Positions 52,727 to 61,930 of a stretch of DNA of 64,000 bases are shown piece by piece. The DNA lies in NCBI RefSeq assembly GCF_000829465.1, contig NZ_JXAL01000001.1, forward strand, positions 496,001-560,000, in the 5' to 3' direction. The stretch comes from Cohnella kolymensis (GTDB taxonomy: Bacteria; Bacillota; Bacilli; Paenibacillales; Paenibacillaceae). The number at the start of each line of letters is the position of its first letter. Positions within the stretch are counted from its first letter, which is position 1. The notes beneath the pieces were generated by a model, which saw nothing but the letters and a program-made list of their open reading frames with translations, was not told where the DNA came from and searched no databases. A program made the translations under genes and the position numbers.

Positions 52727-55700
52727 TTAAGCCTCGACCGTTTTCTTCTTCCGGCGCAGCTTCATCAATGTTTCATATACGATCGGCACGATGAGCAGCG
52801 TAAGAAGCGTCGAGCTGATCAGCCCGCCTATAACGGTAACACCCAAGCCGCGGGAGATAATCCCCGCTCCTTCATAGCCGAAGGCCAAAGGCAGCAGAGC
52901 ACCGATCGTTGCCAGCGCGGTCATGAGAATCGGACGAAGGCGAGTACCTGCCGCCTCAAGCAGCGCATCTCTGGTCGACAGTCCCTCCCGCTCCTTATGC
53001 AGCACCCGGTCAACGAGCACGATCGCGTTCGTCACGACGATTCCGATTAACATCAGGCTCCCATAAGCGCAGATACGCTCAGTGTTTCGCCAGTCACCCA
53101 CAATGCGGCCAATCCGCCTATTACCGCGAACGGAAGAGAGAACATGATCGCAAACGGAGCAAGAGCACCGCCGAAGGTCAGTACGAGAACCAAGTACACG
53201 ATGGCTATGGCCGCCAACATGGCGAGTCCAAGCTGTGTGAATGTTTCATTGATTTGTTCCGTCACTCCGCCGAATTTCACTTCCACCGCAGCAGGCTTCT
53301 CTATTTTATCCACCTGGCTCTGCAGATTGCTTGAAGCCGCGGCTACGTCCTTGGAAGTGATATCAGCAGTTACATTTACGACCATTTTGCCGTCGTCGCG
53401 TGCGATCGAGTTCGGTGAAGTGCCTCTTTCAACCGTGGCGACATCCCGGATCGCGACTTCCACTCCCAGCGGGGTTGCCAGCTTCGTATCCAGTATATCG
53501 TTGATCGTGTTGTATTCAGCTTTGTCGACACTTACATGAACATTATAAGTGTTGCCATCCTCTTCAATGGTGGTGAGCACCGGCTGCTGTCTGACAGGCA
53601 TTAATTTCATCGCGATCTGGCCGGCCGTCATCCCATAACCGCTTAATTTCTCTTGATCCGCCACAATGCTGTATTGCTCATATGTTTTGGACAAGCTCGT
53701 ATCCACTTTTTCGAATGACTTATCTTTGTTCATTAAGCTTGTGATTTGGTCGACAACCGGTTTGATCTGCTCAAGACTGTTCCCATACACGCTCAGACTG
53801 AACTGGCTGCCGCCGATTCCGCCGCCCTGATCCATTTCGGACCATTTGCCGGCCGGCACGGCTTGTTGCAGCTCCTCAAGCAGTTGTTTTTTCTTATCTG
53901 CGAATTGCTTCGTGTCGCTCTTGTACTGCATGTAGAACAAGCCTGATTTCGAAGGTCCCGGCTGCAGCGGATTTTCTCCCCCGACCGAATATTGCAGCTT
54001 GTCGATGTCCGTATTCGCTAGTATGAGCTTCTCTGCCTGCAGCGCACGCTGTTCTACATCTTCAATTCGGTCGCCGGGCTCGGGCGTATAAGTGAACAGA
54101 GCGTATTTGTCCTCTTGATCCGGCAAAAAGCTTGTTCCGATCAACGGAGTCAGTGCGATGCTGCCGACAAGCAGGAGGACGGCGATCGAGAAGGTAATAA
54201 TTTTATGGTTCAATGCGGATGCAAGCACGCGGCGGTAGCCGTTTGCCAGAACGCTCGGCTTCTCTTCATGACTTTTACCTGGCTTCACACCTCTGCCGAA
54301 CATCTGATGCGCCAGCATCGGCACTACTGTAACGGCCACCAAGAGAGAGGCCAATAGAGAGAATACAATGGTTAAAGCAAAAGGCAAGAACAACTGGCCG
54401 ACCATTCCGCTTACGAGACCGAGAGGCAGGAACACCGCGACAGTCACGATCGTGGAAGACATGATGGGCAGGAACATTTCGCGGGTCGCCTCTCGAACCA
54501 GCTCTTTGCCCTTCAGCTTCTCGCCCTTCAATGCCATACGGCGGTAAATATTCTCGATGACAACGATTGAATCGTCTACGACGCGGCCGATTGCAACGGT
54601 CATCGCTCCAAGCGTCATGATATTCAGTGTGATATCGAATTGCTGCAGCAGCAGCACTGCGATAATAAGCGATAGCGGAATCGATACGATGGCGATGATC
54701 GTCGTGCGAAGGTTCCGCAGGAACAACAGTATGATCAGCACCGCAAATAATGCACCGAATAAAGCTTTGTTCAGCATGGTGGCGACCGAATCTTCAATCG
54801 GCTTGCCTTGGTCCACGAGCACCACGAGCTTCATGTCCGAATATTTCTGCTGAAGGTTTTCCACTTCGTCCTTAACGGCGTTCACGACATCTACGGTATT
54901 GGCATCATTCGCCTTCACGATCTGAATACCGATTGATTCCTCACCATTCGTTCTTGAAATGGATTCGGCTTGCCCCGACAGTGTAATATCGGCGATGTCA
55001 GCCAAACGGACCGTCGGCATGCCGCCGGACAAATCCGCCGCAGGCGGGCTTTGAACCGCAGGCGCTTGTGGAGCCGTACTTGGCGGCAACGAAGATGCAC
55101 CGCCCGGCGCCTGGCCTTGCGGACCGCTCATCGCCGGCATCACAGGAATCGACAGACGCTTCAAATCATCGAGGGTCGTTACGCGGCCGTCAACAACAAC
55201 TGCCTTTTCCGTATCGTCCAGCTGGAACAATCCGAGAGGCGCCTTGACGGCGGATCCCTGGATGATCGCCTTGACGGTTTCTTCACTTAGTCCCAGCTCG
55301 GCCATCTTCTCTTTGTTGAAATCAAGGGTTACTTCTTTAACGAACTGTCCCGCCACTTGCACGGAGGCTACACCTTGAATGCCCTCCAGCACCGGCTGAA
55401 CATCATTGCTGACCGTCTTCGTCAAATTCTCAAGGCTCCCTTGCCCGGAGACGCTTAGAGATATTACCGGGAACGAGTTAAAAGAGAACTTCGAAATGTC
55501 CGGCGCCTGGGCACCGTCGGGAAGCTTGACGTCGGCGGCAGCTTCCCTCAGCTCGCTTACCGCCTTATCCATGTCTTGCCCGAATTCGAATTCCACGAAA
55601 ATAGACGATACATTCTCCATAGACGTGGAAGTTATGTTTTTGACGGACTCAATGCTCTGAAGCCGCTTCTCCAGCGGTTCAGTGACACTGTCTACGACAC

Positions 55701-55875
55701 CCTCCGGCGCAGCGCCCGGATAGACGGTCGTCACGCTTAAGAACGGCAGGCTCAAGTTCGGCAGACTCTCCTGCTTCATCGTTGTGCCCGAATATAGTCC
55801 TGCGACAATGACAATCAATGTGATCATCCATAAAGCAAATTTGTTGTTAAGCGAAAAACCAATTATGTTTCGCAT
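52727..55875 (-). pseudogene. RND efflux transporter (SwrC/AcrB-like), frame broken near 53060
   Basis: From ATG 55875 (GAGGAG) the frame runs 940 residues with the RND layout: first helix, large outer loop, helices 2-6 (GALFAVLIILLFLRNLRTTI, MTLGAMTVAIGRVVDDSIVVIENIYRRM with the proton-relay Asp pair), second outer loop and helices 7-10, then stops at 53053 in VSALMGA. The other frame gives LMLIGIVVTNAIVLVDRV and the last two helices to 52727. One extra G in GGG at 53060-53062 (ATGGGGAGC) restores ALMGSLMLIGIVVTN and about 1048 residues. B. subtilis SwrC, a Gram-positive RND pump without adaptor or outer-membrane partner, is the nearest known type; it exports surfactin. The likely cause is a base-call error. 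Confidence 0.88.
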
Positions 55876-55901
55876 TATTCCACTCCTCGGAACCTTAAAT
55901 T

Positions 55902-55915
55902 TGAACGATCGGTCA
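55902..55915. promoter_or_regulatory. near-palindrome, candidate TetR operator 1
   Basis: TGAACGATCGGTCA is a 14-bp near-palindrome with two mismatches, between the RND promoter and its ATG. It has the size of a TetR/AcrR operator and overlaps the expected transcript start region. Confidence 0.45.
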
Positions 55916-55950
55916 ATCGGTATGAATAATCGTTTATTCCATGCGCACCG

Positions 55951-55979
55951 ATTATATCATCACTTGTTACGGAAGTTAA
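55951..55979 (-). promoter_or_regulatory. promoter of the RND pump operon
   Basis: On the minus strand TTAACT (55974-55979), a 17-bp spacer and a perfect TATAAT (55951-55956) lie about 75 bp before the pump's ATG. Confidence 0.65.
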
Positions 55980-56000
55980 AGGGTTTATGTTTCAATAAAA

Positions 56001-56017
56001 TTCGAACATTCGTTCAA
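56001..56017. promoter_or_regulatory. near-palindrome, candidate TetR operator 2
   Basis: TTCGAACATTCGTTCAA is an imperfect dyad upstream of the -35 that shares the GAACnnTCGnTC pattern with the site at 55902. The two sites bracket the promoter. Confidence 0.4.
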
Positions 56018-56094
56018 ATTCACACAGCCGCCATATTTATGCAAAAGGACGCACAGAAAACGAAACCTGCAGAATTGGCGTCCCAGCGTTGGAT

Positions 56095-56123
56095 TTGACA
56101 CTGGGCAGGAAAACATATATAAT
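56095..56123 (+). promoter_or_regulatory. consensus sigma-A promoter
   Basis: Perfect TTGACA (56095-56100), a spacer of exactly 17 bp and a perfect TATAAT (56118-56123) on the plus strand. No annotated gene on this strand follows until 58181, and the next gene (56468) is on the minus strand. Confidence 0.8.
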
Positions 56124-56274
56124 AATGTGATGTAGAAGTAGTAACCCCTCAGGTTTTTCCTCTTTAGGGTAATACAATATTCCTCCATTCCCTACACACA
56201 CATTTCCTTATTAATCAAATCGGCTGCTGGAAGGAACACGAATTCTCACTGGCGCGGCCATAGGAGCCGCAAGA

Positions 56275-56352
56275 ATGATTGAGAGGCAGGGCTTTCGTTG
56301 TTTTCGTGTAAGTGAATTCAGGAAGAATCGCGCGGTTGCGCTTCGATACTAG
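56275..56352 (+). CDS. possible 25-residue Arg-rich peptide
   Basis: An ATG at 56275 has AGGAG with an 8-nt spacer upstream and a stop at 56350-56352, directly before the hairpin. The peptide begins MIERQGFRCFRVSEF and has six or more Arg/Lys and one Cys. Good ribosome binding site spacing supports translation, but a 25-codon frame can arise by chance. Confidence 0.3.
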   Translation: MIERQGFRCFRVSEFRKNRAVALRY

Positions 56353-56380
56353 ACCCCCGGCAGTTTACTGCGCGGGGGTC
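56352..56380 (+). terminator. GC-rich hairpin at the end of the candidate transcript
   Basis: GACCCCCG (56352-56359) pairs with CGGGGGTC (56373-56380), with CAGT/ACTG inside. No T run follows, so termination is uncertain. Confidence 0.45.
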
Positions 56381-56402
56381 GTCCAATTTATAACGACAAA
56401 AT

Positions 56403-56448
56403 AAAAAGGCTGTACCGCTGCAGACATCGTCTACGTCGGATACAGCTT
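56403..56448 (-). terminator. terminator of the DHA2 exporter gene
   Basis: AAGGCTGTA (56406-56414) pairs with TACAGCTT (56441-56448) and an inner GCAGAC/GTCTAC stem. On the minus strand TTTTTATTTT follows. Confidence 0.75.
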
Positions 56449-56467
56449 GATGTATTTGTAAGAGTAA

Positions 56468-57964
56468 TCAGCCGACCATCATATGAAGATCCGCCTCGTT
56501 CTGCGAGCCTTCCGGCTTCTTCGGCTTGCGGAGTATGATGCCAAGCAGGCCGCCGGCGATCGAGATGAACGTCAGAATATAGAAGGTGTGCCCGAACGCA
56601 TCGGCGTAGATACCCAAATCAGGCCGGGGCTTTTGCTGTGCGATCGCTAAATCCTGCATGCGGGTCAACATAATTGTCGTTAATACGGCAATCGCGAAAG
56701 ACATGACCACTTGCTGAGTTGCGTTGGTTAACGATGTGACGCGGCCAACCAGGTTTTGCGGTGCGGACTGCATTAAATGCGTATTGAGCGGCATCATGAA
56801 CAAACCCATGCCCGCGCCGAGCATGGCCAGCGGCAGCATAACCGAGAGAATGCCATCACTCGCGGAAATGTTAGATAACATATAGGCGGATACGGTAGCA
56901 ATGAGCATCCCGGCGAGAACAAGCGGACGTGCTCCGAAACGGTCGGAGAGCTTGCCTCCGATCGGCATGAAGAGACCGGACAAAACGGCCTGCGGAAGCA
57001 TGATCAAGCCGGTTTCGAAAGCCGAATACCCTTTGGCTTGCTGCAAGAACAACGGAACCATGAACATCGTGCCGAACAGGCCGATCTGGGACACCCATTG
57101 CACGATAATACCTTTAGTGAAGCTGCCCGATCCGAATACACGAAGCTCCAGCAACGGATTCTTACGGTTGAGTTCCACAATAATAAACAGAATCAAAGCC
57201 ACACCGCCGATGATCAGGCCCGCCAGCGTATTCGTATCGGTCCAAGTGGATTCGCCCGTTGCCGGATCGATTCCGCCTTCCGACACACCGTATACCAATG
57301 CCGCAAAAGCCAAAGGTCCGAGAATCATCCCGAGAATATCGAATGAAGCGACCGTTTGGCGGGCAATGTTAGGCAGCATGCGTATGCCGAGCACGATACC
57401 GATTACCCCGATAGGCAGGTTGACCAGGAAAATCCATTCCCAGCTGTAATATTCAACAAACCATCCGCCAAGCACGGGTCCAAGAGCCGGCGCAAGAAGA
57501 ATCGGAATACCCATCATACCCATCACCGCTCCGACTTTATCCGGCGGAGCTAAACGGTAAATAAACGCCATGGCGATCGGAACAACGACCCCGCCGCCGA
57601 TTCCTTGCACAATACGAAAAGCGATGAGCATATCAACCGAATTGGCGAATGCGCAAAGGGCCGATCCGGCTGTAAACAAACCGATCGAGATTAAGAACAC
57701 CCTCTTTGCGCCAAAGCGGTCGGACAGCCACCCGGCTAACGGAATAACCGCGGCTTGAGCCAGCGCATACCCGATTACCGTCCATTGAACGAGAGACATA
57801 TTCGGTAATTTGAATTCCTCTTGCAGCTTGGGAAGCGCTACGTTAACCGCAGTACCGTCCAAGATGACCATGAAAATACCGATGATGATCGCAACCAGCG
57901 GACCGATCAGGCTGCGTAAAGATACGGTACTTTCCTGTGAAGCCGGTGTTGACTTTGCAGACAT
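56468..57964 (-). CDS. DHA2-family MFS multidrug exporter (EmrB/QacA type)
   Basis: A 498-residue, 14-helix exporter from ATG 57964 (AGGGGGATATCC). Motif D1 VILDGTAVNVALPKLQEEF, motif A GWLSDRFGAKRVF, motif C GPVLGGWFVEYYSWEWIFLVNLPIG are all clear, as in the DHA2 group of proton-driven drug exporters. Twin TetR operators lie upstream and the divergent TetR gene (58181) is its likely repressor. The substrate is unknown. Confidence 0.92.
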   Translation of the reverse strand: MSAKSTPASQESTVSLRSLIGPLVAIIIGIFMVILDGTAVNVALPKLQEEFKLPNMSLVQWTVIGYALAQAAVIPLAGWLSDRFGAKRVFLISIGLFTAGSALCAFANSVDMLIAFRIVQGIGGGVVVPIAMAFIYRLAPPDKVGAVMGMMGIPILLAPALGPVLGGWFVEYYSWEWIFLVNLPIGVIGIVLGIRMLPNIARQTVASFDILGMILGPLAFAALVYGVSEGGIDPATGESTWTDTNTLAGLIIGGVALILFIIVELNRKNPLLELRVFGSGSFTKGIIVQWVSQIGLFGTMFMVPLFLQQAKGYSAFETGLIMLPQAVLSGLFMPIGGKLSDRFGARPLVLAGMLIATVSAYMLSNISASDGILSVMLPLAMLGAGMGLFMMPLNTHLMQSAPQNLVGRVTSLTNATQQVVMSFAIAVLTTIMLTRMQDLAIAQQKPRPDLGIYADAFGHTFYILTFISIAGGLLGIILRKPKKPEGSQNEADLHMMVG

Positions 57965-58086
57965 GGATATCCCCCTATCCTGATTCAGGGACGTTCCCGC
58001 GCAGTCTCTCTTATCCATTTGACCGACAAAGCGCTTGACGGTAAAATAAGGACATATGGACCCTACAAGGAACATCCGCAACTATA

Positions 58087-58102
58087 CCGGACAATTGTCC
58101 GT
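58087..58102. promoter_or_regulatory. TetR operator 1 (CCGGACAATTGTCCGT)
   Basis: A 16-bp near-perfect palindrome, 123 bp upstream of the exporter ATG. It matches operator 2 in all but the last base. The centres are 31 bp apart, about three helical turns. Confidence 0.75.
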
Positions 58103-58117
58103 TTAATTTTGATGTTA

Positions 58118-58133
58118 CCGGACAATTGTCCGG
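58118..58133. promoter_or_regulatory. TetR operator 2 (CCGGACAATTGTCCGG)
   Basis: A perfect 16-bp palindrome between the divergent exporter and regulator genes, 48 bp before the TetR start. Two identical half-site sets on the same helix face suggest co-operative binding by the TetR protein at 58181. Confidence 0.78.
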
Positions 58134-58180
58134 TTGTCAACGCATTGTATGTTAAATTTAGGTAAAATGAGGTGAGGCAT

Positions 58181-58779
58181 GTGACAGCTCGCCGGGAACG
58201 CAAGGACGCTGCGGAGCACCGCCGCGTCATCCTGGAAACCGCGGAGAATTTATTCAACCAACACGGCGTGCATACCGTGAGCATGCATCAGATTGCGAAG
58301 ACGGCCGGCGTCGGACAAGCTACTTTATACCGCCGTTATGCTCACAAAGGCGAGTTATGCATCGACCTCATTCAAGATTACAGCGAGCAATTGACGGATC
58401 ATATAACGGCTTATCTGGAAGATCATAAAGAGAGCCCGCCTTCAGAGCGATTGGCCGGCATTCTGGATCATTGGGTCGATGCCATCGAGGAAAAGTCCGA
58501 GTTGATCGTCACGATGGAAGCCAACACCAATTGCGAAGATCCGCGGCGGAATTTCTTCCATTCGCCTATGTATCAATTTTTCAGGAATAAGCTTTCACAG
58601 CTCGTAACGGAAATGCTCGGGCCGAACCCCGCCACACCGATAGACGCGGAGGTTGCAGCTCATGGAATCATTTGCGCGATGGCGCCTGTCGGTTACTTTC
58701 AGATCAAACAGGAAAAAGGATATACGAAGGAGCAAATGAAAGAGCAGTACCGGCAAATTTGCGCCTTGCCTCACCATAA
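58181..58779 (+). CDS. TetR-family regulator of the DHA2 exporter, C-terminal end uncertain
   Basis: Starts at GTG 58181 behind GAGGTGA. The helix-turn-helix is RRVILETAENLFNQHGVHTVSMHQIAKTAGVGQATLYRRYAHKGEL (about residues 14-58), followed by a normal ligand domain to EQYRQICALPHH near residue 200. As sequenced the frame then runs on to 59095, through a terminator and about 100 residues antisense to the PAP2 gene. One missing base shortly before 58777 would place the TAA at 58777-58779 in frame, giving a normal length of about 200. I give that end as the likely one. Confidence 0.8.
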
Positions 58780-58794
58780 CATTGACCCGAAACG

Positions 58795-58849
58795 AAAAGG
58801 CTGTTTCCCCCATGCAGATGCCGCGTTCTGCCGGGAGAGACAGCCTTTT
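58795..58849. terminator. bidirectional terminator between TetR and PAP2 genes
   Basis: AAAAGGCTGT (58795-58804) pairs with ACAGCCTTTT (58840-58849), with inner GCAGA/TCTGC-like pairing. A and T runs on both sides serve both convergent genes. Confidence 0.85.
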
Positions 58850-58860
58850 TCAATGAATCA

Positions 58861-59517
58861 TCAAGCGCGGAAAGTACTGTTCTCGCGCTCGCGGGCGACT
58901 CCAAGAACACGTTCCAGCATAATAATGAGCGGAACCACGATCTCCACCAGAAGAATGGCGCCGAGAACGTCCATAATGACGTGTTGTTTCACGAGAAGCG
59001 TGGACACGATGATCAGGCTTGACATGCCTAAAATGAGCGTTAAATTCCATTTGCTGCGGAAAGAGCTGGTCCAAATCATCCTCATCACCATATAGCTGGA
59101 AAAGCAATGGATGCTCGGAAAACAGTTGAACGGCTGATCCCGGTTGTAGATGTACCGCATCAGTTCCGACAGAGGATCGGTTCCGATTACCGCAGGCCGG
59201 GGCACTGTCGTTTGGAATACGGAATAAATCAAATAACAAAGAAGCGCGCAAACGATATACGTCAATAAGGATCGATAATACACGGTCAAGTCTTTTTTAA
59301 AGAAGTAAAACAAGCAGACATAAATGTAGAATATCCATATGGAATAAGGTACGGCGAACAGTTTGACGAAAGGCAGCGCCTCATCCGCCGCCGTGATCAG
59401 CCGGTACACTTCCTGATCGGGGCGATTCGTCCATGCATAGATCATTCCCAAGAATGGAAAAACTAACATGAGCGTCAGCGGCGCGTATTTCCTCCATTCG
59501 ATTTTCCCCAAGTTCAA
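58861..59517 (-). CDS. PAP2-family membrane phosphatase
   Basis: A 218-residue protein with about six helices, starting at TTG 59517 behind AGGAGGGGAAAG. The PAP2 motifs appear as TTVPRPAVIGTDP (motif 1, Arg-Pro), FPSIHCFSS (motif 2, Pro-Ser-x-His) and LLVKQHVIMDVLGA (motif 3, His-x3-Asp). The PSIH form is typical of inositolphosphotransferase-like PAP2 proteins. It would act on a lipid phosphate outside the membrane. It lies 42 bp after the LTA-synthase-like gene in one operon. Confidence 0.85.
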   Translation of the reverse strand: MNLGKIEWRKYAPLTLMLVFPFLGMIYAWTNRPDQEVYRLITAADEALPFVKLFAVPYSIWIFYIYVCLFYFFKKDLTVYYRSLLTYIVCALLCYLIYSVFQTTVPRPAVIGTDPLSELMRYIYNRDQPFNCFPSIHCFSSYMVMRMIWTSSFRSKWNLTLILGMSSLIIVSTLLVKQHVIMDVLGAILLVEIVVPLIIMLERVLGVARERENSTFRA

Positions 59518-59559
59518 TTTCTTTCCCCTCCTATATTTCTCTCTCTATATATACAAGAC

Positions 59560-61416
59560 TCATTTGTGATCCGGAAGGTTGCGCACATAACTATCCGACA
59601 ACGCCAACAATTTCAATGCCCGGTTAAATTGTTCTTCCGAAGAATCCGCTGCTCCCGCACTCGCTCCGTCGAAGGCATACAGTATACCGTCTGCGTAATG
59701 ATGGCCGGGCACGTAAATGCCTTTATCGTTGATAAAAGAACCCGAAGGAAGATAATAGCGCTGCGGCAGCAGGTTATGCGGCTGATTGAGTATATCCTGA
59801 CCGAAAACAATGTGCCCCTCTAACGGGATCCCGAGGAGATTAGCCAAGGTCGGGAACAAATCCGCTTGCCCTCCGGTTTGAGTAAATACCTTGGATTCCG
59901 CCATGCCCGGCACGGCGACTATTAAAGGAATATTCAGCATCTCAGGGAACTGATACGTACGATCATACAATTCTTTCATTAGATCTTTTTCATGATCATT
60001 CAAAGAATAGATCGGCAACCCCATATGATCGCCGTAAATCATGAATACCGTGTTCTCCCATAAGCCGTTCTTCTTCAACTTGTCGATGAAGAGCCCGAGC
60101 GCATAATCGGCGTAGTTCTGAGCTTGAAGGTAATCGCCGACCAGCGTATCCTGATACCGCTCCGGAAGGTTGAACCGGATTTTATGTTCAGGTATATCAA
60201 AAGGATGGTGCGCGGACATCGAGATAATTTGCGCGTAGAACGGCCTGCCTGACTTACTCATATTCAATAGTTCGTCCGCGGTCTTGTCATACAGCACCTC
60301 ATCGGAAGCGCCGAAGAACACCGTATCCTCATCGCCGAAAAACTCGGTATCGTAATAACGGTCAAAACCAAGCGCCTCATACAATGCCTTGCGATTCCAG
60401 AACTTCACATCGTTCGTATGGAAGGTGGCCGTCTGGTAACCATTTTCCTTCAATAGCTTAGGTAAACTTGGGAGCTCCTTCTTACCGTAAACCTGCGAAG
60501 CTGCGCCATGAGGCGGAATGTAAAAAGATGTATTCACAACAAATTCGGCATCCGCCGTATTCCCCTGGCCGACCTGCTGATAGAAGCGGGAGAAATACAA
60601 GCTGTCCTTCTTCAGCCGGTTCATCGCAGGCGTAATTTCATGTCCGCCGACCTGCTTATCGAGCAGGAAGTTCTGGAACGCCTCCAATTGGATGATGACG
60701 ACGTTCTTCCCTTTCGCTTGACCCCAGTACTGCGGTGCGGTGGGCTTCTCAACGGCTTTAAGCTCAGCGATCGCCTCCGGAGTCACAAGATGCGGATCCT
60801 CGGTTTGTTCCGTTGCGGTTTCAATAATGGCATACGCTTCGTAGTTGATAATCCCCATGTTCTCCGCTTGCTTCAACTCATTGATGCTGTCCCGATGGAA
60901 CCAGACATTCGCCGCGCTGACCGCGAGTGAGATCGTGAAGATCACCGCGACCAATACCTTTGACTCCCGAACGGCCAGAGTTTTGCCCCATGCGCGGAAC
61001 CGCCGGTTCATCATGAGCAGAAGAAAAGCGACAACATCGGTATAGATGAACAAAAAGTACGGGTGAAGCAACGAAAACACACTGCCCTTGACTTCCGTCA
61101 CCTGATTGACCTGCTGCAACGCATGGTAAGTAACAATGACCCCGAAGTACTTGTAGTACATAATGACGGCAAAAAATATTGAGGTGAGAAGCAGGTTGAC
61201 GGCGAGGTACACACCTAGCTTTCTACGCGGCGCAAACCATTCGATCAGGCAGAAAAACACCCACACCGACGGGATCCCCGTTGCCAGATGCAGCCATAGC
61301 GAACCGCCGTCGAAGATGACGATTTTGGCCAAATATATTTTGAACACCATAAATATCGAGAAAAAAAATAAAAGGCTTGGAAAGCCACACTCCCAGCCGG
61401 ACTTTAGGCACCGCAA
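59560..61416 (-). CDS. LTA synthase family protein (sulfatase fold)
   Basis: A 618-residue protein starting at TTG 61416 behind GGAGGTG. Five N-terminal helices (about 10-170) precede an extracellular sulfatase-type domain: NVVIIQLEAFQNF (metal Glu), GQGNTADAEF (catalytic Thr), FHTNDVKFWNR and VFMIYGDHMGLP (metal Asp-His). This is the LtaS/YqgS/YfnI group, which polymerises glycerol phosphate from phosphatidylglycerol into lipoteichoic acid, leaving diacylglycerol. Which paralogue this is cannot be told. The PAP2 phosphatase downstream may act on its lipid product or precursor. Confidence 0.9.
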   Translation of the reverse strand: MRCLKSGWECGFPSLLFFFSIFMVFKIYLAKIVIFDGGSLWLHLATGIPSVWVFFCLIEWFAPRRKLGVYLAVNLLLTSIFFAVIMYYKYFGVIVTYHALQQVNQVTEVKGSVFSLLHPYFLFIYTDVVAFLLLMMNRRFRAWGKTLAVRESKVLVAVIFTISLAVSAANVWFHRDSINELKQAENMGIINYEAYAIIETATEQTEDPHLVTPEAIAELKAVEKPTAPQYWGQAKGKNVVIIQLEAFQNFLLDKQVGGHEITPAMNRLKKDSLYFSRFYQQVGQGNTADAEFVVNTSFYIPPHGAASQVYGKKELPSLPKLLKENGYQTATFHTNDVKFWNRKALYEALGFDRYYDTEFFGDEDTVFFGASDEVLYDKTADELLNMSKSGRPFYAQIISMSAHHPFDIPEHKIRFNLPERYQDTLVGDYLQAQNYADYALGLFIDKLKKNGLWENTVFMIYGDHMGLPIYSLNDHEKDLMKELYDRTYQFPEMLNIPLIVAVPGMAESKVFTQTGGQADLFPTLANLLGIPLEGHIVFGQDILNQPHNLLPQRYYLPSGSFINDKGIYVPGHHYADGILYAFDGASAGAADSSEEQFNRALKLLALSDSYVRNLPDHK

Positions 61417-61508
61417 TTTTCACCTCCGTAACCCTAACTATTATAGCGAATGTAAACTCAGTGTTAAAGGGAATTCGCCCGGAAGGGTACCTAAAGGTTG
61501 GCTAAAGT

Positions 61509-61537
61509 TTGGCTATTCTGTGGCGGTCGCGTATAAT
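61509..61537 (+). promoter_or_regulatory. promoter of the gene at 61564
   Basis: TTGGCT (61509-61514), a 17-bp spacer and a perfect TATAAT (61532-61537) lie 27 bp before the ATG. Confidence 0.65.
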
Positions 61538-61563
61538 GTAGCAAACGCGAAAGGGGCAAGAAC

Positions 61564-61860
61564 ATGGCTATCGCTTACACGAGATCTTACGATCATATTC
61601 TGGATGATCTGTCCCGGGCATTGGCGACCGTTCCGCAATTTCACGAAGCGTTCGAAATGAATGACGATGAGTGGGGAAGCCTTGCCGATGAGGAAAAAGA
61701 AATATGTATACGAACCCTTGCGGATGACTTGTTCTATGTGCTCGGTTCGGAGACGTCGGCAGAGGTGGGTTACGGAAGCGCGGTGTACGATGCCGGCCAT
61801 AGCGTGATCAAGGTAACGGCCAACTCGCAATTAATTCATATCGTTTCACTCCGGGAGTAG
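61564..61860 (+). CDS. small acidic protein of unknown function
   Basis: A 98-residue protein with AAAGGGGC upstream and its own promoter. It is acidic and mostly helical in the first half (HILDDLSRALATVPQFHEAFEM), with strands at the end (HSVIKVTANSQLIHIVSL). I recognise no family. It is a single gene divergent from the LTA-synthase-like gene. Confidence 0.7.
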   Translation: MAIAYTRSYDHILDDLSRALATVPQFHEAFEMNDDEWGSLADEEKEICIRTLADDLFYVLGSETSAEVGYGSAVYDAGHSVIKVTANSQLIHIVSLRE

Positions 61861-61886
61861 CTGCTGCGTACGGCGGCCAGGGCAAA

Positions 61887-61916
61887 AAGAAAGAGAGTAC
61901 CTCTTGCGGTACTCTC
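61887..61916 (-). terminator. terminator of the ydjO-csp region
   Basis: GAGAGTAC (61893-61900) pairs with GTACTCTC (61909-61916). On the minus strand TTTCTTTTT follows. It lies 15 bp after the ydjO stop. Confidence 0.7.
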
Positions 61917-61930
61917 AAGCATAGTGTCGG

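Larger units (their letters stand above)
56130..56380 (+). ncRNA. candidate small RNA or leader-type transcript of unknown class
   Basis: The consensus promoter at 56095 should start a transcript near 56130. A GC-rich hairpin at 56352-56380 is a likely 3' end. The 250 nt between show stem potential: GCGGCC/GAGCCGC around 56254-56270 and ACGAATTCTCACT against AGTGAATTC (56238-56250 with 56311-56319). It does not resemble 6S RNA, tmRNA, RNase P or SRP RNA as I know them. It encodes at most a 25-residue peptide (56275-56352). Confidence 0.45.

Noticed and set aside
56130-56380. 6S RNA, SRP RNA or tmRNA
   Set aside because: Length is possible for some, but none of the conserved cores (for example the GGAAGGAAGCAGCC region of SRP RNA) is present.
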